A stretch of DNA of 64,000 bases from Arcobacter iocasae (lineage in GTDB: Bacteria > Campylobacterota > Campylobacteria > Campylobacterales > Arcobacteraceae). A program made the translations under genes and the position numbers. Below the pieces are notes generated by a model, which ran no database searches, had not been told where the DNA came from, and worked only from the letters and a program-made list of their open reading frames with translations. Positions 34,172 through 42,725 of this stretch are shown one piece after another. Position 1 is the first letter of the stretch; every line of letters starts with the position of its first letter. The stretch covers positions 1,922,001 through 1,986,000 of the forward strand of contig NZ_CP090177.1 of the NCBI RefSeq assembly GCF_042214795.1, in the 5' to 3' direction.

Positions 34172-36273
34172 ACACATACTTTATTTCTACCACTTTCTTT
34201 TGCTTTATAGAGTGCTTCATCTGCCAATTTATAAACAGTATCAACACTTTCAAGTTTTTTACCTTCTCTAACAACCAATCCAAGTGAAATAGTTAAGTAA
34301 GGACTTGTCTTATTTTTTTTGTGCTCAATTTGTAAAGCTTCAATTTCATCTTTAATTGAATTTGCATATTCTAAGGATTCTTCTTCATTTTTGTATGAAA
34401 AAAGAATTCCAAACTCTTCTCCACCTAATCTAAATGTAAAATCACTCGCTCTTGCAGTATGCTTAATTAATACTTGAGAAACCTTTACAAGGACTTCATC
34501 CCCTTCTTGGTGACCGTAAGTGTCATTATATAGTTTAAAGTAATCAATATCTAACATAATAAAAGCTAAATAATAGTTATTTCTTTTTGCTCTATTTATC
34601 TCTTCTTCTATTTTTGTATTAAAATATCTTCTATTATAAGTTTGGGTTAATTCATCTGTTATTGAAAGGTATTCAACTCTTTTTTTATCAGTTATATCTT
34701 GTCTTATTGCTGTATAACCTTTTATTTTTTCTTTATTAAAAGTTGGATAAATAGTTGCTTTTACCCAATATGTTATACCACTTTTATTTCTATTTTTTAT
34801 TTCACCTTCCCAAACTTCACCATTAAGAAGAGCTTTCCACATTTGTTTATAAGTCTCTTTTGGCATATCAGGATGACGAACTATATTATGCGACTGGCCT
34901 ATTAACTCTTCTTCTGTGTATCCTGAAATTTTACAAAATGAATCATTTGCACTTAGTATTTTACCACTAACATCTGTAGTTGTTATGATTACATTTTTAT
35001 TAATTATTTCCAATAAATCACGAACTCTTTTTTCTGCTTTGTTTCTTAGTTTTAATGTTTTATTTAGTTTTTTTGCGATGGTTCTAAACTCTACAAAAGA
35101 AAACTTATTTAAATTTATTTTCTTCAAATTTGATGAGGCTGAATTAAAAAGTGAAATTAAATTTATTATGTTTAATTCAATAAAAGAGGTTATTTTTTTA
35201 GATACGAAATAAATAAGAATAAATATAAATATAAATATAAAAAGAATAATACTTGATTTTATAATAATTGCATTTTTTAATTGTTTTTGTTTTTTTAATA
35301 ACTCATTATCAAGTTCATCCATATATGCACCAGTACCAATAATCCATTCCCATTTTTTGTACTCTTTTATAAAAGCTAATTTTTCATACTTATCAGAAGA
35401 GTTTAATTTCTTAAATTTATAAAAGAAAAATCCACCAGCAGGATTTTTTATTGCATCTAGTTGCTTTTGAAATAGTGAGTCATTAGGATAATTTATAGGT
35501 GGGACTGCTCTTTTGCCATCATTAATTAAGGCCTTTTTATCTAAAGAGTTGATAAAAAAATATCCATCTTCCCCATACCTAATTGAGGCAATATATTTTA
35601 ATACTTCATCTTTGGTTTCATTAGTAAGGTTATCAATATAAAATCCCATTCCTATATGCCAGTTATATGGTTCAAATAGTTTGATAAAAGTCAATTTATC
35701 ATATGGCTTACTTTTTTCTGTATTTGGTTTTACAAAAAAGTTATCTATAAAACCCTCTTTTTTATTTAGTGCTATATTACTTTGTTTTTGAATAAAATAA
35801 GTACCTTTTTCATCTTTTAGATTCCAAATATTTTTATTAGTATCTAAATAAGACTTTTTATTAAAAAGTATTGCTCTACCTTGATTTGAATTGATAAAAA
35901 AGTATGTATCTGATTCATAGGTGATATTTTGTAGAGTAGTAATTATTAAGTATTGAATTTCTTTTTCGGTTTTTATATTTTTATTTTTATTGTATATTTT
36001 ATAAGCAATGGCATAGGCATCATTTACTCTATTTCGTAATTTTTCTTTTGCTTTTATTATAATATTATTTTCATTATAAGATATATAGTTATACATCTTA
36101 TTTACTTCACGCTTTATCTCACTTTTCTTTTGTTCAGTAAAATCTTTTCTCATTTGATCTTTTTCATTTAAGAAATTATTATATTCAAAAAGTGTATTAA
36201 TTACAAATGCAAGAAAGGTAGATGCAATTGCTGTAAAAAAGATAGCTTTCAATATCAAATTGGATAATTTCAT
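34162..36273 (-). CDS. Membrane diguanylate cyclase with tandem Cache domains and PAS
   Basis: The 703-residue protein has a membrane helix (about 7-27), a periplasmic region with two successive Cache_2-like units (about 35-225 and 226-335; each has GYFFIN or TYFFIN and a W-H/E-W-I/H-G-x-G motif), a second helix (about 345-365), a PAS domain (about 430-545) and a GGDEF domain (about 555-700). The active site is intact (RLGGEEFGILF), so it should make cyclic di-GMP in response to a periplasmic ligand such as an organic acid. It is convergent with mfd. Confidence 0.92.
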   Translation of the reverse strand: MKLSNLILKAIFFTAIASTFLAFVINTLFEYNNFLNEKDQMRKDFTEQKKSEIKREVNKMYNYISYNENNIIIKAKEKLRNRVNDAYAIAYKIYNKNKNIKTEKEIQYLIITTLQNITYESDTYFFINSNQGRAILFNKKSYLDTNKNIWNLKDEKGTYFIQKQSNIALNKKEGFIDNFFVKPNTEKSKPYDKLTFIKLFEPYNWHIGMGFYIDNLTNETKDEVLKYIASIRYGEDGYFFINSLDKKALINDGKRAVPPINYPNDSLFQKQLDAIKNPAGGFFFYKFKKLNSSDKYEKLAFIKEYKKWEWIIGTGAYMDELDNELLKKQKQLKNAIIIKSSIILFIFIFIFILIYFVSKKITSFIELNIINLISLFNSASSNLKKINLNKFSFVEFRTIAKKLNKTLKLRNKAEKRVRDLLEIINKNVIITTTDVSGKILSANDSFCKISGYTEEELIGQSHNIVRHPDMPKETYKQMWKALLNGEVWEGEIKNRNKSGITYWVKATIYPTFNKEKIKGYTAIRQDITDKKRVEYLSITDELTQTYNRRYFNTKIEEEINRAKRNNYYLAFIMLDIDYFKLYNDTYGHQEGDEVLVKVSQVLIKHTARASDFTFRLGGEEFGILFSYKNEEESLEYANSIKDEIEALQIEHKKNKTSPYLTISLGLVVREGKKLESVDTVYKLADEALYKAKESGRNKVCVSI

Positions 36274-36387
36274 TACAAGACTTTTATTTTTTATATTATT
36301 ATATTATAAAATAGGTATTAAGGGTATAAAATTAATATTTTAGTGCTAAATTAGATAATTTTAGTTCTTGTTATTCTTCTTTTATCT

Positions 36388-36399
36388 TATAATTATAAT
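36388..36399 (+). promoter_or_regulatory. Candidate promoter of the cytochrome bd operon
   Basis: Two TATAAT hexamers overlap a T-rich stretch about 90 bases upstream of the DUF4492 start. The 215-bp divergent interval (36274-36488) is extremely A/T rich; beyond these -10-like elements I see nothing firm in it. A regulator site cannot be read with confidence. Confidence 0.3.
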
Positions 36400-36488
36400 C
36401 TAAAGTAATAATATTATTTATAATAAATTAATATTTAAGTTGTATACTTCCAAAATAATAATAAGTTTAAATTATTAAAGAATTAAAA

Positions 36489-36698
36489 ATGTACAAATAT
36501 TTAAAATTTTTCAACTTTTACATTGATGGCTTTAAAAACCTTACTTTAGGGAAAACTCTATGGAAAATTATAATTATAAAAGTAGTTATAATTATAGCTC
36601 TTCTAAATTTTTACATTTATGATAAATCAATAAATAGTGAATATAAAACTACCAAAGAAAAAATAAATTTTGTATATAAAAATATTACAAAGGATTAA
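36489..36698 (+). CDS. DUF4492 small membrane protein of the cytochrome bd operon
   Basis: The 69-residue protein has an N-terminal YKYLKFFNFYIDGFKNLTLGKTLWKIIIIK segment, written here only as its family hallmark (residues 4-20 begin YLKFFNFYIDGFKN), and one membrane helix at about 26-46. DUF4492 proteins are typically encoded immediately before cydA in Bacteroidota and Campylobacterota. Here cydA follows after 2 bases. It may be an accessory or assembly factor of the oxidase; this is inferred from position only. Confidence 0.85.
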   Translation: MYKYLKFFNFYIDGFKNLTLGKTLWKIIIIKVVIIIALLNFYIYDKSINSEYKTTKEKINFVYKNITKD

Positions 36699-36700
36699 AT

Positions 36701-38227
36701 ATGGAAGCACATTTAGTAGATTGGTCTAGAGCCCAATTTGCATTAACTGCTATTTATCACTGGCTTTTTGTTCCTTTAACTTTGGGATTAGGATTTATCA
36801 TAGCTTTTATGGAGACTATTTATGTAAAAACTGGCGATGAGTTCTGGAAAAAAACAACAAAATTTTGGATGGGACTATTTGCTATAAATTTTGCAATTGG
36901 CGTTGCAACTGGACTTATTATGGAGTTTGAGTTTGGAACTAATTGGGCAAATTATTCGTGGTTTGTTGGAGATATTTTTGGCGCTCCTTTAGCAATAGAA
37001 GGACTTTTGGCATTTTTTATGGAGTCAACTTTTTTTGCTGTTATGTTTTTTGGTTGGGATAAGGTAAGTAAAAAATTTCATCTTCTTTCAACTTGGCTTG
37101 TAGCCATTGGTTCAAATTTAAGTGCTTTGTGGATTTTAGTAGCAAATGGTTGGATGCAATATCCAGTTGGAGTGAAATTCAATCCAGATACAGTTAGAAA
37201 TGAGATGAATAATTTTTGGGATGTTATTTTATCTCCAGTTGCCATAACAAAATTCTTGCACACAATTTCAAGTGGTTATATTATGGCTTCTTTATTTGTA
37301 GTAGGAGTATCTGCTTGGTTTTTATTGAAAAAAAGAGAAACCAAATTTGCAAAAAAATCAATGATAGTTGGTGCTACTTTTGGACTAATCACTTCAATAT
37401 TTATTTTATTAACAGGAGATGAATCTGCCCATCAGGTTGCACTGAAACAACCTGTAAAACTAGCTGCCATGGAAGGTTTATATGAAGGTAAAGAGAAAGC
37501 TGGAATAACTGGTATTGGTATTTTAAATCCTAATAAGAATTTAACTAATGATGAAGAGAGTTATTTATTTGAAATCAATGCTCCTTATGCCCTTTCTTTT
37601 TTGGCATTTCATGACATAAATTCTTTTGTTCCTGGTTTAAAAGATTTGGTTTATGGAAATGAAAAGTACGGTATTGAATCTGTTGAATCAAAAATGATAA
37701 AAGGGAAAATTGCTATTGATGCACTAAAAGAATATAAAGACGCAAAAAAGAATGATGATTTAGTAAGTCAATTAATAAGTAGATCTATTTTAGAAAAAAA
37801 TATGAAATATTTTGGATATGGACACTTGAAAAAACCTGAAGATGTTGTTCCTCCTGTTGCCCTTACTTTTTACTCTTTTCATACAATGGTAGCACTTGGA
37901 ACATGGTTTTTTCTTCTTTTTGTTTTAATTTTATTTTTTAGTATAAAAAAAGATATCTTGAAATATAAAACTCTTTTAATAGCTTCCATAGTATCTATTC
38001 CTTTAGGATATATTGCAAGTGAAGCTGGCTGGATAGTAGCAGAAGTTGGAAGACAACCTTGGGCTATACAAGATTTGATGCCAGTTGGGATTGCAGTTAC
38101 TGATATCTCATCTTCAAGTGTACAAGTAAGCTTTTTCTTGTTTGCAGTTTTGTTTACACTGCTTCTTATAGCTGAGATAAAAATAATGCTTAAACAAATA
38201 TCTCTTGGTTTTGAAGGAGGACATTAA
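36701..38227 (+). CDS. cydA: Cytochrome bd ubiquinol/menaquinol oxidase subunit I
   Basis: CydA carries haems b558, b595 and d and reduces oxygen to water. The 508-residue protein has nine or so membrane helices. The haem ligand His19 or 20 lies in the first helix (TAIYHWLFVPLTLGL), MEFEFGTNW and GWxxxExGRQPW (GWIVAEVGRQPW) are intact, and the quinol-binding loop is short. ATG follows AAGGATTAAAT. Subunit II begins one base after its stop. Confidence 0.96.
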   Translation: MEAHLVDWSRAQFALTAIYHWLFVPLTLGLGFIIAFMETIYVKTGDEFWKKTTKFWMGLFAINFAIGVATGLIMEFEFGTNWANYSWFVGDIFGAPLAIEGLLAFFMESTFFAVMFFGWDKVSKKFHLLSTWLVAIGSNLSALWILVANGWMQYPVGVKFNPDTVRNEMNNFWDVILSPVAITKFLHTISSGYIMASLFVVGVSAWFLLKKRETKFAKKSMIVGATFGLITSIFILLTGDESAHQVALKQPVKLAAMEGLYEGKEKAGITGIGILNPNKNLTNDEESYLFEINAPYALSFLAFHDINSFVPGLKDLVYGNEKYGIESVESKMIKGKIAIDALKEYKDAKKNDDLVSQLISRSILEKNMKYFGYGHLKKPEDVVPPVALTFYSFHTMVALGTWFFLLFVLILFFSIKKDILKYKTLLIASIVSIPLGYIASEAGWIVAEVGRQPWAIQDLMPVGIAVTDISSSSVQVSFFLFAVLFTLLLIAEIKIMLKQISLGFEGGH

Positions 38228-38228
38228 T

Positions 38229-39362
38229 ATGTTTGAAAATCTGACTTTACTTCAATTACAACAGTATTGGTGGATAATAATTTCACTTTTAGGTGGATTA
38301 TTTGCATTTATTATGTTTGTTCAAGGTGGACAAACCCTATTGGGAAGATTATCAAAAGGCGATGAAACTTTAAAAACTATGCTTATAAATTCACTTGGTA
38401 GAAAATGGGAACTAGGCTTTACTACCTTAGTACTTTTTGGAGGAGCACTTTTTGCTGCTTTTCCTTTGTTTTATTCTACAAGTTTTGGTGGAGCTTATTG
38501 GGTTTGGATGGCAATTTTATTTTGTTTTATTATTCAAGCAGTTAGTTATGAATTTAGAAAAAAAGCTAATAATTTTTTAGGTCAAAAAGTTTATGAGTTT
38601 TTCCTTTTTATAAACGGAAGTTTAGGTGTGATTTTATTAGGTATTGCTATAGCTACATTTTTTTCTGGCTCAAGTTTTAGTGTAGACTCAAATAATTTTT
38701 CCCATTGGCATGGTTCACTTAGAGGATTAGAAGCTGCAAGTAGTATATTTAATCTATCTTTAGGTTTTGCACTATTTTTTCTAGTGCGAATCTCAGGAGC
38801 CTTATATTTTATAAATAATATTGATAATGAAACCATAAAACAAAGAGCAATAAGAAGTATAAAAATTGATATGCTTATTTTCCTATTTTTCTTTTTGATT
38901 TTCTTATATTTACTTTTGAGTAAAAGTGGTTTTGCTTATGATAATAATGGATTGGTATATTATCAAGAGTACAAATATTTATATAATTTTGTAGAGATGC
39001 CAATAGTTTTAGGAATGTTTTTAATAGGCTTAGTGATGGTTATAATTGCAGTTTTTATGACTATTCATTTTAATAGAACTTGTTGTATCAAAACAGCAGG
39101 TGTTGGTATTGTATTAACTGTAATGGCTTTGTTTTTAAATGTTGGATTAAATGGAACTTCATATTATCCTTCACTTTATGATATGCAAAGTTCCTTGACT
39201 ATTCAAAATAGTTCAGGAAGTCATTATACTTTAACTACTATGTCGTATGTTTCACTAATTGTTCCTTTTGTTTTGGCATATATAACTTATGCTTGGTATC
39301 AAATGGATAAAGTGAAAATAACTAAAGATGAGATGGAAGATTCTCATAATCATAAATATTAG
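38229..39362 (+). CDS. cydB: Cytochrome bd oxidase subunit II
   Basis: CydB is the haem-free partner of CydA. The 377-residue protein has eight or nine membrane helices. LQQYWWIIISLLGGLFAFIMFVQGGQ is represented by its opening LQQYWWIIISLLGG, and GRKWELGFTTLVLFGGALFA contains the expected Trp-Glu pair. I chose the ATG at 38229, which follows a strong GGAGG; an earlier in-frame start lies inside cydA. A 31-codon gene follows after 8 bases. Confidence 0.93.
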   Translation: MFENLTLLQLQQYWWIIISLLGGLFAFIMFVQGGQTLLGRLSKGDETLKTMLINSLGRKWELGFTTLVLFGGALFAAFPLFYSTSFGGAYWVWMAILFCFIIQAVSYEFRKKANNFLGQKVYEFFLFINGSLGVILLGIAIATFFSGSSFSVDSNNFSHWHGSLRGLEAASSIFNLSLGFALFFLVRISGALYFINNIDNETIKQRAIRSIKIDMLIFLFFFLIFLYLLLSKSGFAYDNNGLVYYQEYKYLYNFVEMPIVLGMFLIGLVMVIIAVFMTIHFNRTCCIKTAGVGIVLTVMALFLNVGLNGTSYYPSLYDMQSSLTIQNSSGSHYTLTTMSYVSLIVPFVLAYITYAWYQMDKVKITKDEMEDSHNHKY

Positions 39363-39370
39363 GAGCTAAA

Positions 39371-39466
39371 ATGGAATATTTAAGTTCAATTATTTGGCTT
39401 GTTTCATGGCCTTTGGTGATATATATTTCTTATAAATTAATAGAATGGAACATAAAGAAAATTTAA
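39371..39466 (+). CDS. Candidate CydX/CydS-like small subunit of cytochrome bd (31 residues)
   Basis: An ATG follows TTAGGAGCTAAA, an excellent ribosome-binding site, 8 bases after the cydB stop. The product, MEYLSSIIWLVSWPLVIYIS plus 11 more residues ending KKI, is a single membrane helix with Trp9, Trp13 and Trp26, and charged residues after the helix. Proteobacterial bd oxidases often have a one-helix subunit (CydX, or CydS in Bacillota) encoded just after cydB. Similarity to those proteins is in size, topology and position, not in clear sequence identity. Confidence 0.65.
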   Translation: MEYLSSIIWLVSWPLVIYISYKLIEWNIKKI

Positions 39467-39467
39467 T

Positions 39468-39602
39468 ATGATTAAATTGATGAAAAGAACTTTTATCTAT
39501 TTCTTTTTTTTTATGCTTTTTGTAAATTTAGCGCAGAATATATATAAATATTATTATAACAAGGATAATAAAAATGATTACATTTCCACTAAAAACAAAT
39601 AA
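39468..39602 (+). CDS. Possible 44-residue hydrophobic peptide between the cyd operon and the NifX-like gene
   Basis: An open frame starts MIKLMKRTFIYFFFFMLFVN, giving one hydrophobic segment, and ends 29 bases inside the next gene. The ribosome-binding site is weak and the sequence is T-rich enough to make such a frame by chance. I list it only as a possibility. Confidence 0.25.
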   Translation: MIKLMKRTFIYFFFFMLFVNLAQNIYKYYYNKDNKNDYISTKNK

Positions 39603-40029
39603 AGAAAATGCAGCGGTGTCACCCCTGTTTGGTAAAGCAAAATATTTTGCTTTTTTTGATGGCAAAAATTTAAGTATTGAGGCAAATCCATACGAAAGAG
39701 GTTCAAAACTTATTAATTGGTTTAATGAAAAAGGCGTAGATACAATAGTAATAAAAGAGATGGGTGCTAAACCTTTTGAAGCTATTTCTAAAACGGCTAT
39801 AAAAGTATTGTATGCAGGTAATGATAGAGTTACTACAAATGAGGTATTAGAAAACTATACTACTAATAGCTTAAAAGAGTTATCAATAGATGAACTTCAA
39901 AAAATAGTTAAAGAGCACAAAGGAGATAAAAGTTCTTCTTGTCATTCACATTCACATGAAGGTGAAACTAAAAAGAGTTGTCATAAAAAAATGGTAGCAC
40001 AAAATCCATATGTATTTTTAAATAAATAG
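39574..40029 (+). CDS. NifX/NifB-type iron-molybdenum-cofactor-binding family protein with His/Cys tail
   Basis: The 151-residue protein has the dinitrogenase iron-molybdenum cofactor biosynthesis fold at residues 1-105 (AVSPLFGKAKYFAFFD, then GVDTIVIKEMGAKPFEAI). A His/Cys-rich tail (SSSCHSHSHEGETKKSCHKK) is likely to bind metal. There are no nitrogenase genes nearby, so it probably binds or carries an iron-sulfur or other metal centre in a different process. AAGGATAATAAA is the ribosome-binding site. Confidence 0.82.
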   Translation: MITFPLKTNKENAAVSPLFGKAKYFAFFDGKNLSIEANPYERGSKLINWFNEKGVDTIVIKEMGAKPFEAISKTAIKVLYAGNDRVTTNEVLENYTTNSLKELSIDELQKIVKEHKGDKSSSCHSHSHEGETKKSCHKKMVAQNPYVFLNK

Positions 40030-40058
40030 TACAAAGCTAGAAGCTTTGTACTAAGTTT
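40027..40058. terminator. Terminator between the NifX-like gene and fumarase
   Basis: TAGTACAAAGCT (40027-40038) and its exact complement (40042-40053) form a 12-bp stem with loop AGA, beginning at the stop codon of the NifX-like gene. The forward strand continues AGTTTTT, a typical intrinsic terminator tail. Confidence 0.75.
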
Positions 40059-41549
40059 TTAGATAGTTCTCCATTTAGCAGGCCCCGTAGTGTGAATAGA
40101 AACACCTTCAGTATCAACAGCTACAGTAACAGGCATGTCTTTAACCTCAAACTCATATATAGCTTCCATACCAAGTTCTTCAAAGGCTAAGACTTTTGCT
40201 GATTTAATTGATTGTGATATTAAATAAGCAGCTCCACCAGTAGCAATTAAGTACATTGATTTATACTCTTTGATTAAATCAATTGTTGGTTGTTTTCTCT
40301 CAGCTTTTCCAATCATTCCCATGATTCCTATTTCCATCATATCTTTTGTAAATTTATCCATTCTTGTAGATGTTGTTGGTCCCGCAGGTCCTACTGCTTC
40401 ATCTCTTACAGGATCAACTGGTCCAACATAATAAATAAATCTATCTTCTAATTTAACTCCATTAGGAAGATCTTTACCTGCATTTTTATATTCAACTATT
40501 TTTTTATGTGCTGCATCTCTAGCTGTTAAGATTTTTCCAGATAATAAAAGTGTATCTCCTGATTTAAATTGAGATAAATTCTCTTTTGTTAAATCTTCTA
40601 TATTTACTCTTTTAATAGTATCCATTGGTAATTCAATATCTGGCCATAAATCTAAATCTGGTTTATTAAATACTGCTGGTCCATCACCTTTTAGTTTAAA
40701 GTGAATATGTCTTGTTGCTGCACAGTTTGGAATCATAGCAACAGGAAGTGATGCTGCATGACATGGATAATCTAATATCTTAACATCAAGTACAGTTGTT
40801 ATTCCACCAAGACCTTGAGCTCCAATTCCTACTTTATTAATATCTTCATATAATTTAAGTCTTAACTCTTCTAGTGCATTTTGAGGACCTCTTGCTTTAA
40901 GTTCATGTATATCAACATGACTCATTAAAGACTCTTTTGCTAAAAGCATAGCTTTCTCAGGATTTCCACCAATACCAATTCCTAATATTCCAGGAGGACA
41001 CCATCCAGCTCCCATATTTCTAACATTTTCCATAACCCAATCATAAATACTATCACTTGGATTTAATACAGCAAATTTAGATTTATTTTCACTTCCTCCA
41101 CCTTTTGCTGCAACTGTAATATCTATCTCATCTGAATTATCTACACTTACATGAATAACAGCTGGTGTATTGTTTTTTGTATTTACTCTTTTTCCAGCAG
41201 GATCTGATACTACTGAATATCTTAAAGTATTGTCAGGATCTGTATATCCTTTTGCAACACCTTCATTTAATAAATCAACTAACTCTTTTTTAATGTCTAA
41301 GTTAGCTTTTAATCCAACTTTTACAAAGATATTAACGCTTCCTGTATCTTGACATAAAGGTCTATGACCCATTGCACACATTTTTGAATTTATTAATATT
41401 TGTCCTATTGCATTTTTTGCAGCTTCACCTTTTTCTACATTATAAGCTTCTACCATTCCTTTTACAAAATCTTCTGGATGATAAAACGATATGTACTGAC
41501 ATGCGTCTGCTATACTATCTATTATATCTTGTTCGGTTATTTTTTTCAT
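40059..41549 (-). CDS. fumA: Class I fumarate hydratase (iron-sulfur, fused alpha and beta domains)
   Basis: The enzyme interconverts fumarate and malate in the citric acid cycle. The 496-residue protein fuses the two class I domains. The 4Fe-4S ligands are visible in the N-terminal domain (PLCQDTGS, GWCPPGILG, IPNCAATRH), and the C-terminal domain ends with TGGAAYLI and the motif EGVSIHTTGP. Class I fumarases are oxygen sensitive. It is monocistronic, with about 200 bases of intergenic DNA upstream. Confidence 0.93.
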   Translation of the reverse strand: MKKITEQDIIDSIADACQYISFYHPEDFVKGMVEAYNVEKGEAAKNAIGQILINSKMCAMGHRPLCQDTGSVNIFVKVGLKANLDIKKELVDLLNEGVAKGYTDPDNTLRYSVVSDPAGKRVNTKNNTPAVIHVSVDNSDEIDITVAAKGGGSENKSKFAVLNPSDSIYDWVMENVRNMGAGWCPPGILGIGIGGNPEKAMLLAKESLMSHVDIHELKARGPQNALEELRLKLYEDINKVGIGAQGLGGITTVLDVKILDYPCHAASLPVAMIPNCAATRHIHFKLKGDGPAVFNKPDLDLWPDIELPMDTIKRVNIEDLTKENLSQFKSGDTLLLSGKILTARDAAHKKIVEYKNAGKDLPNGVKLEDRFIYYVGPVDPVRDEAVGPAGPTTSTRMDKFTKDMMEIGIMGMIGKAERKQPTIDLIKEYKSMYLIATGGAAYLISQSIKSAKVLAFEELGMEAIYEFEVKDMPVTVAVDTEGVSIHTTGPAKWRTI

Positions 41550-41625
41550 AATTAGATACCTTTATAATTAAATTGCATAAGTATAACTAATTAAAGTTTA
41601 TGAAGCTTAGTTTTTTTTAATCTCA

Positions 41626-41647
41626 AAATCATATGAAAATCATATGA
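41626..41647. promoter_or_regulatory. Tandem 11-bp direct repeat upstream of the Spy-like/two-component operon
   Basis: AAATCATATGA occurs twice end to end (41626-41636 and 41637-41647); each copy contains the palindrome TCATATGA. Repeats spaced by one helical turn are the usual binding site of OmpR-type response regulators. A separate palindrome, TTAACT TTG AGTTAA, lies at 41666-41680. The operon's own regulator is the obvious candidate binder, by inference only. Confidence 0.45.
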
Positions 41648-41745
41648 ATATTTTTGTAACACATATTAACTTTGAGTTAACATTTTATTTAGAAATGGTT
41701 ATATGTCTCTGCCACAATTGTAATATTATAATTAAGGAGGTATAC

Positions 41746-42036
41746 ATGAAAAGAATTCTTATAACTGTATTGTTACTAAGTAGTTTAGTATCAACATTTT
41801 TATTTGCAGTGGATTTAAAAAAAGATAGTGGTAATTATACAAATAATTCAAATCTAAAAATCCAATCTTACTCAAAAGCATTTAAAGATGGAAAATTTGA
41901 TAAAAATAAATATATCGGCATATCTTTGAATAACTATAAAAATATGGTAGAATATGAAGCTTCTTTGACAGAAAAGATTTATAATATTTTAACAGATAAA
42001 CAAAAAAAACAATTAGAAAAGATGCTTGACTCATAA
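41746..42036 (+). CDS. Small exported protein with Spy/CpxP-like C-terminus
   Basis: The 96-residue protein has a clear signal peptide (1-21, ending TFLFAVD). A charged helical body ends LTDKQKKQLEKMLDS, close to the LTxxQ motif of Spy/CpxP periplasmic chaperones and sensors. The start at 41746 has a strong AAGGAGG. The open frame continues about 100 bases upstream, but lacks a comparable site. It is followed 11 bases later by a response regulator and kinase, matching CpxP-type feedback arrangements. The relationship to Spy is suggested, not proven. Confidence 0.72.
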   Translation: MKRILITVLLLSSLVSTFLFAVDLKKDSGNYTNNSNLKIQSYSKAFKDGKFDKNKYIGISLNNYKNMVEYEASLTEKIYNILTDKQKKQLEKMLDS

Positions 42037-42047
42037 AGGTTTTGAAA

Positions 42048-42725
42048 ATGATAAATATAGCAATGGTGGAAGATGATGCAGAATTAGCAGAAGTTCTAAC
42101 CGAATATTTAAGTAAGTTTAATATAAAAGTGACAAACTATGAAGAGCCTTTTTTGGCCCTTAGTAGTTTAAAAATAAATAAATTTGATTTGATAATTTTA
42201 GACTTAACTCTTCCTGGAATGGATGGTTTGGATGTTTGTAAACAAATAATTACAAACCATGATATTCCAATTATTATTTCAAGTGCAAGAAGTGATATTA
42301 CAGATAAAGTTACTGCTTTACAACTGGGAGCTGATGATTACTTACCAAAGCCTTATGATCCAAGAGAGTTAGAAGTAAGAATCAAAACTATTTTAAGAAG
42401 ATATAATATAAGTACTAAAATAGAAGAGAAACCAAAAAAAGTTTTTATCTTTGATGAAGAGAAAAAAGAGATAAGAAAAAATGGTAAATTTATTAGACTA
42501 ACAGCTGCTGAATATGAAGTATTATCTTTATTGATAAAAAGAGAGGGATTTATTGTTTCAAGGGATGATATCTTTGAAAATAGTGATTTGTTAAATAGTG
42601 ATTATGACAATATTGGCTCACTTGCAGTTATAATAAATAGAATAAGACACAAAATAGAAGCAAATCCCAAAACACCAAATTATTTGCATACAATAAGAGG
42701 TATGGGATACAAATTTTTACAATGA
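42048..42725 (+). CDS. OmpR-family response regulator
   Basis: The 225-residue protein has a receiver domain with acidic pocket (VEDDAE) and phosphoacceptor Asp52 (LIILDLTLPGMDG), the conserved Lys in YLPKPYDP, and a C-terminal winged-helix DNA-binding domain (LTAAEYEVLSLL, then HTIRGMGYKFL). I chose the ATG at 42048, 8 bases after AAAGG. A TTG two codons earlier is also in frame. Its stop overlaps the kinase start by 4 bases (ATGA). Confidence 0.92.
   Translation: MINIAMVEDDAELAEVLTEYLSKFNIKVTNYEEPFLALSSLKINKFDLIILDLTLPGMDGLDVCKQIITNHDIPIIISSARSDITDKVTALQLGADDYLPKPYDPRELEVRIKTILRRYNISTKIEEKPKKVFIFDEEKKEIRKNGKFIRLTAAEYEVLSLLIKREGFIVSRDDIFENSDLLNSDYDNIGSLAVIINRIRHKIEANPKTPNYLHTIRGMGYKFLQ

Noticed and set aside
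41644..41745. Upstream extension of the Spy-like protein
   Set aside because: It lacks a ribosome-binding site, covers the repeat region and would bury the signal peptide. The ATG at 41746 has AAGGAGG.
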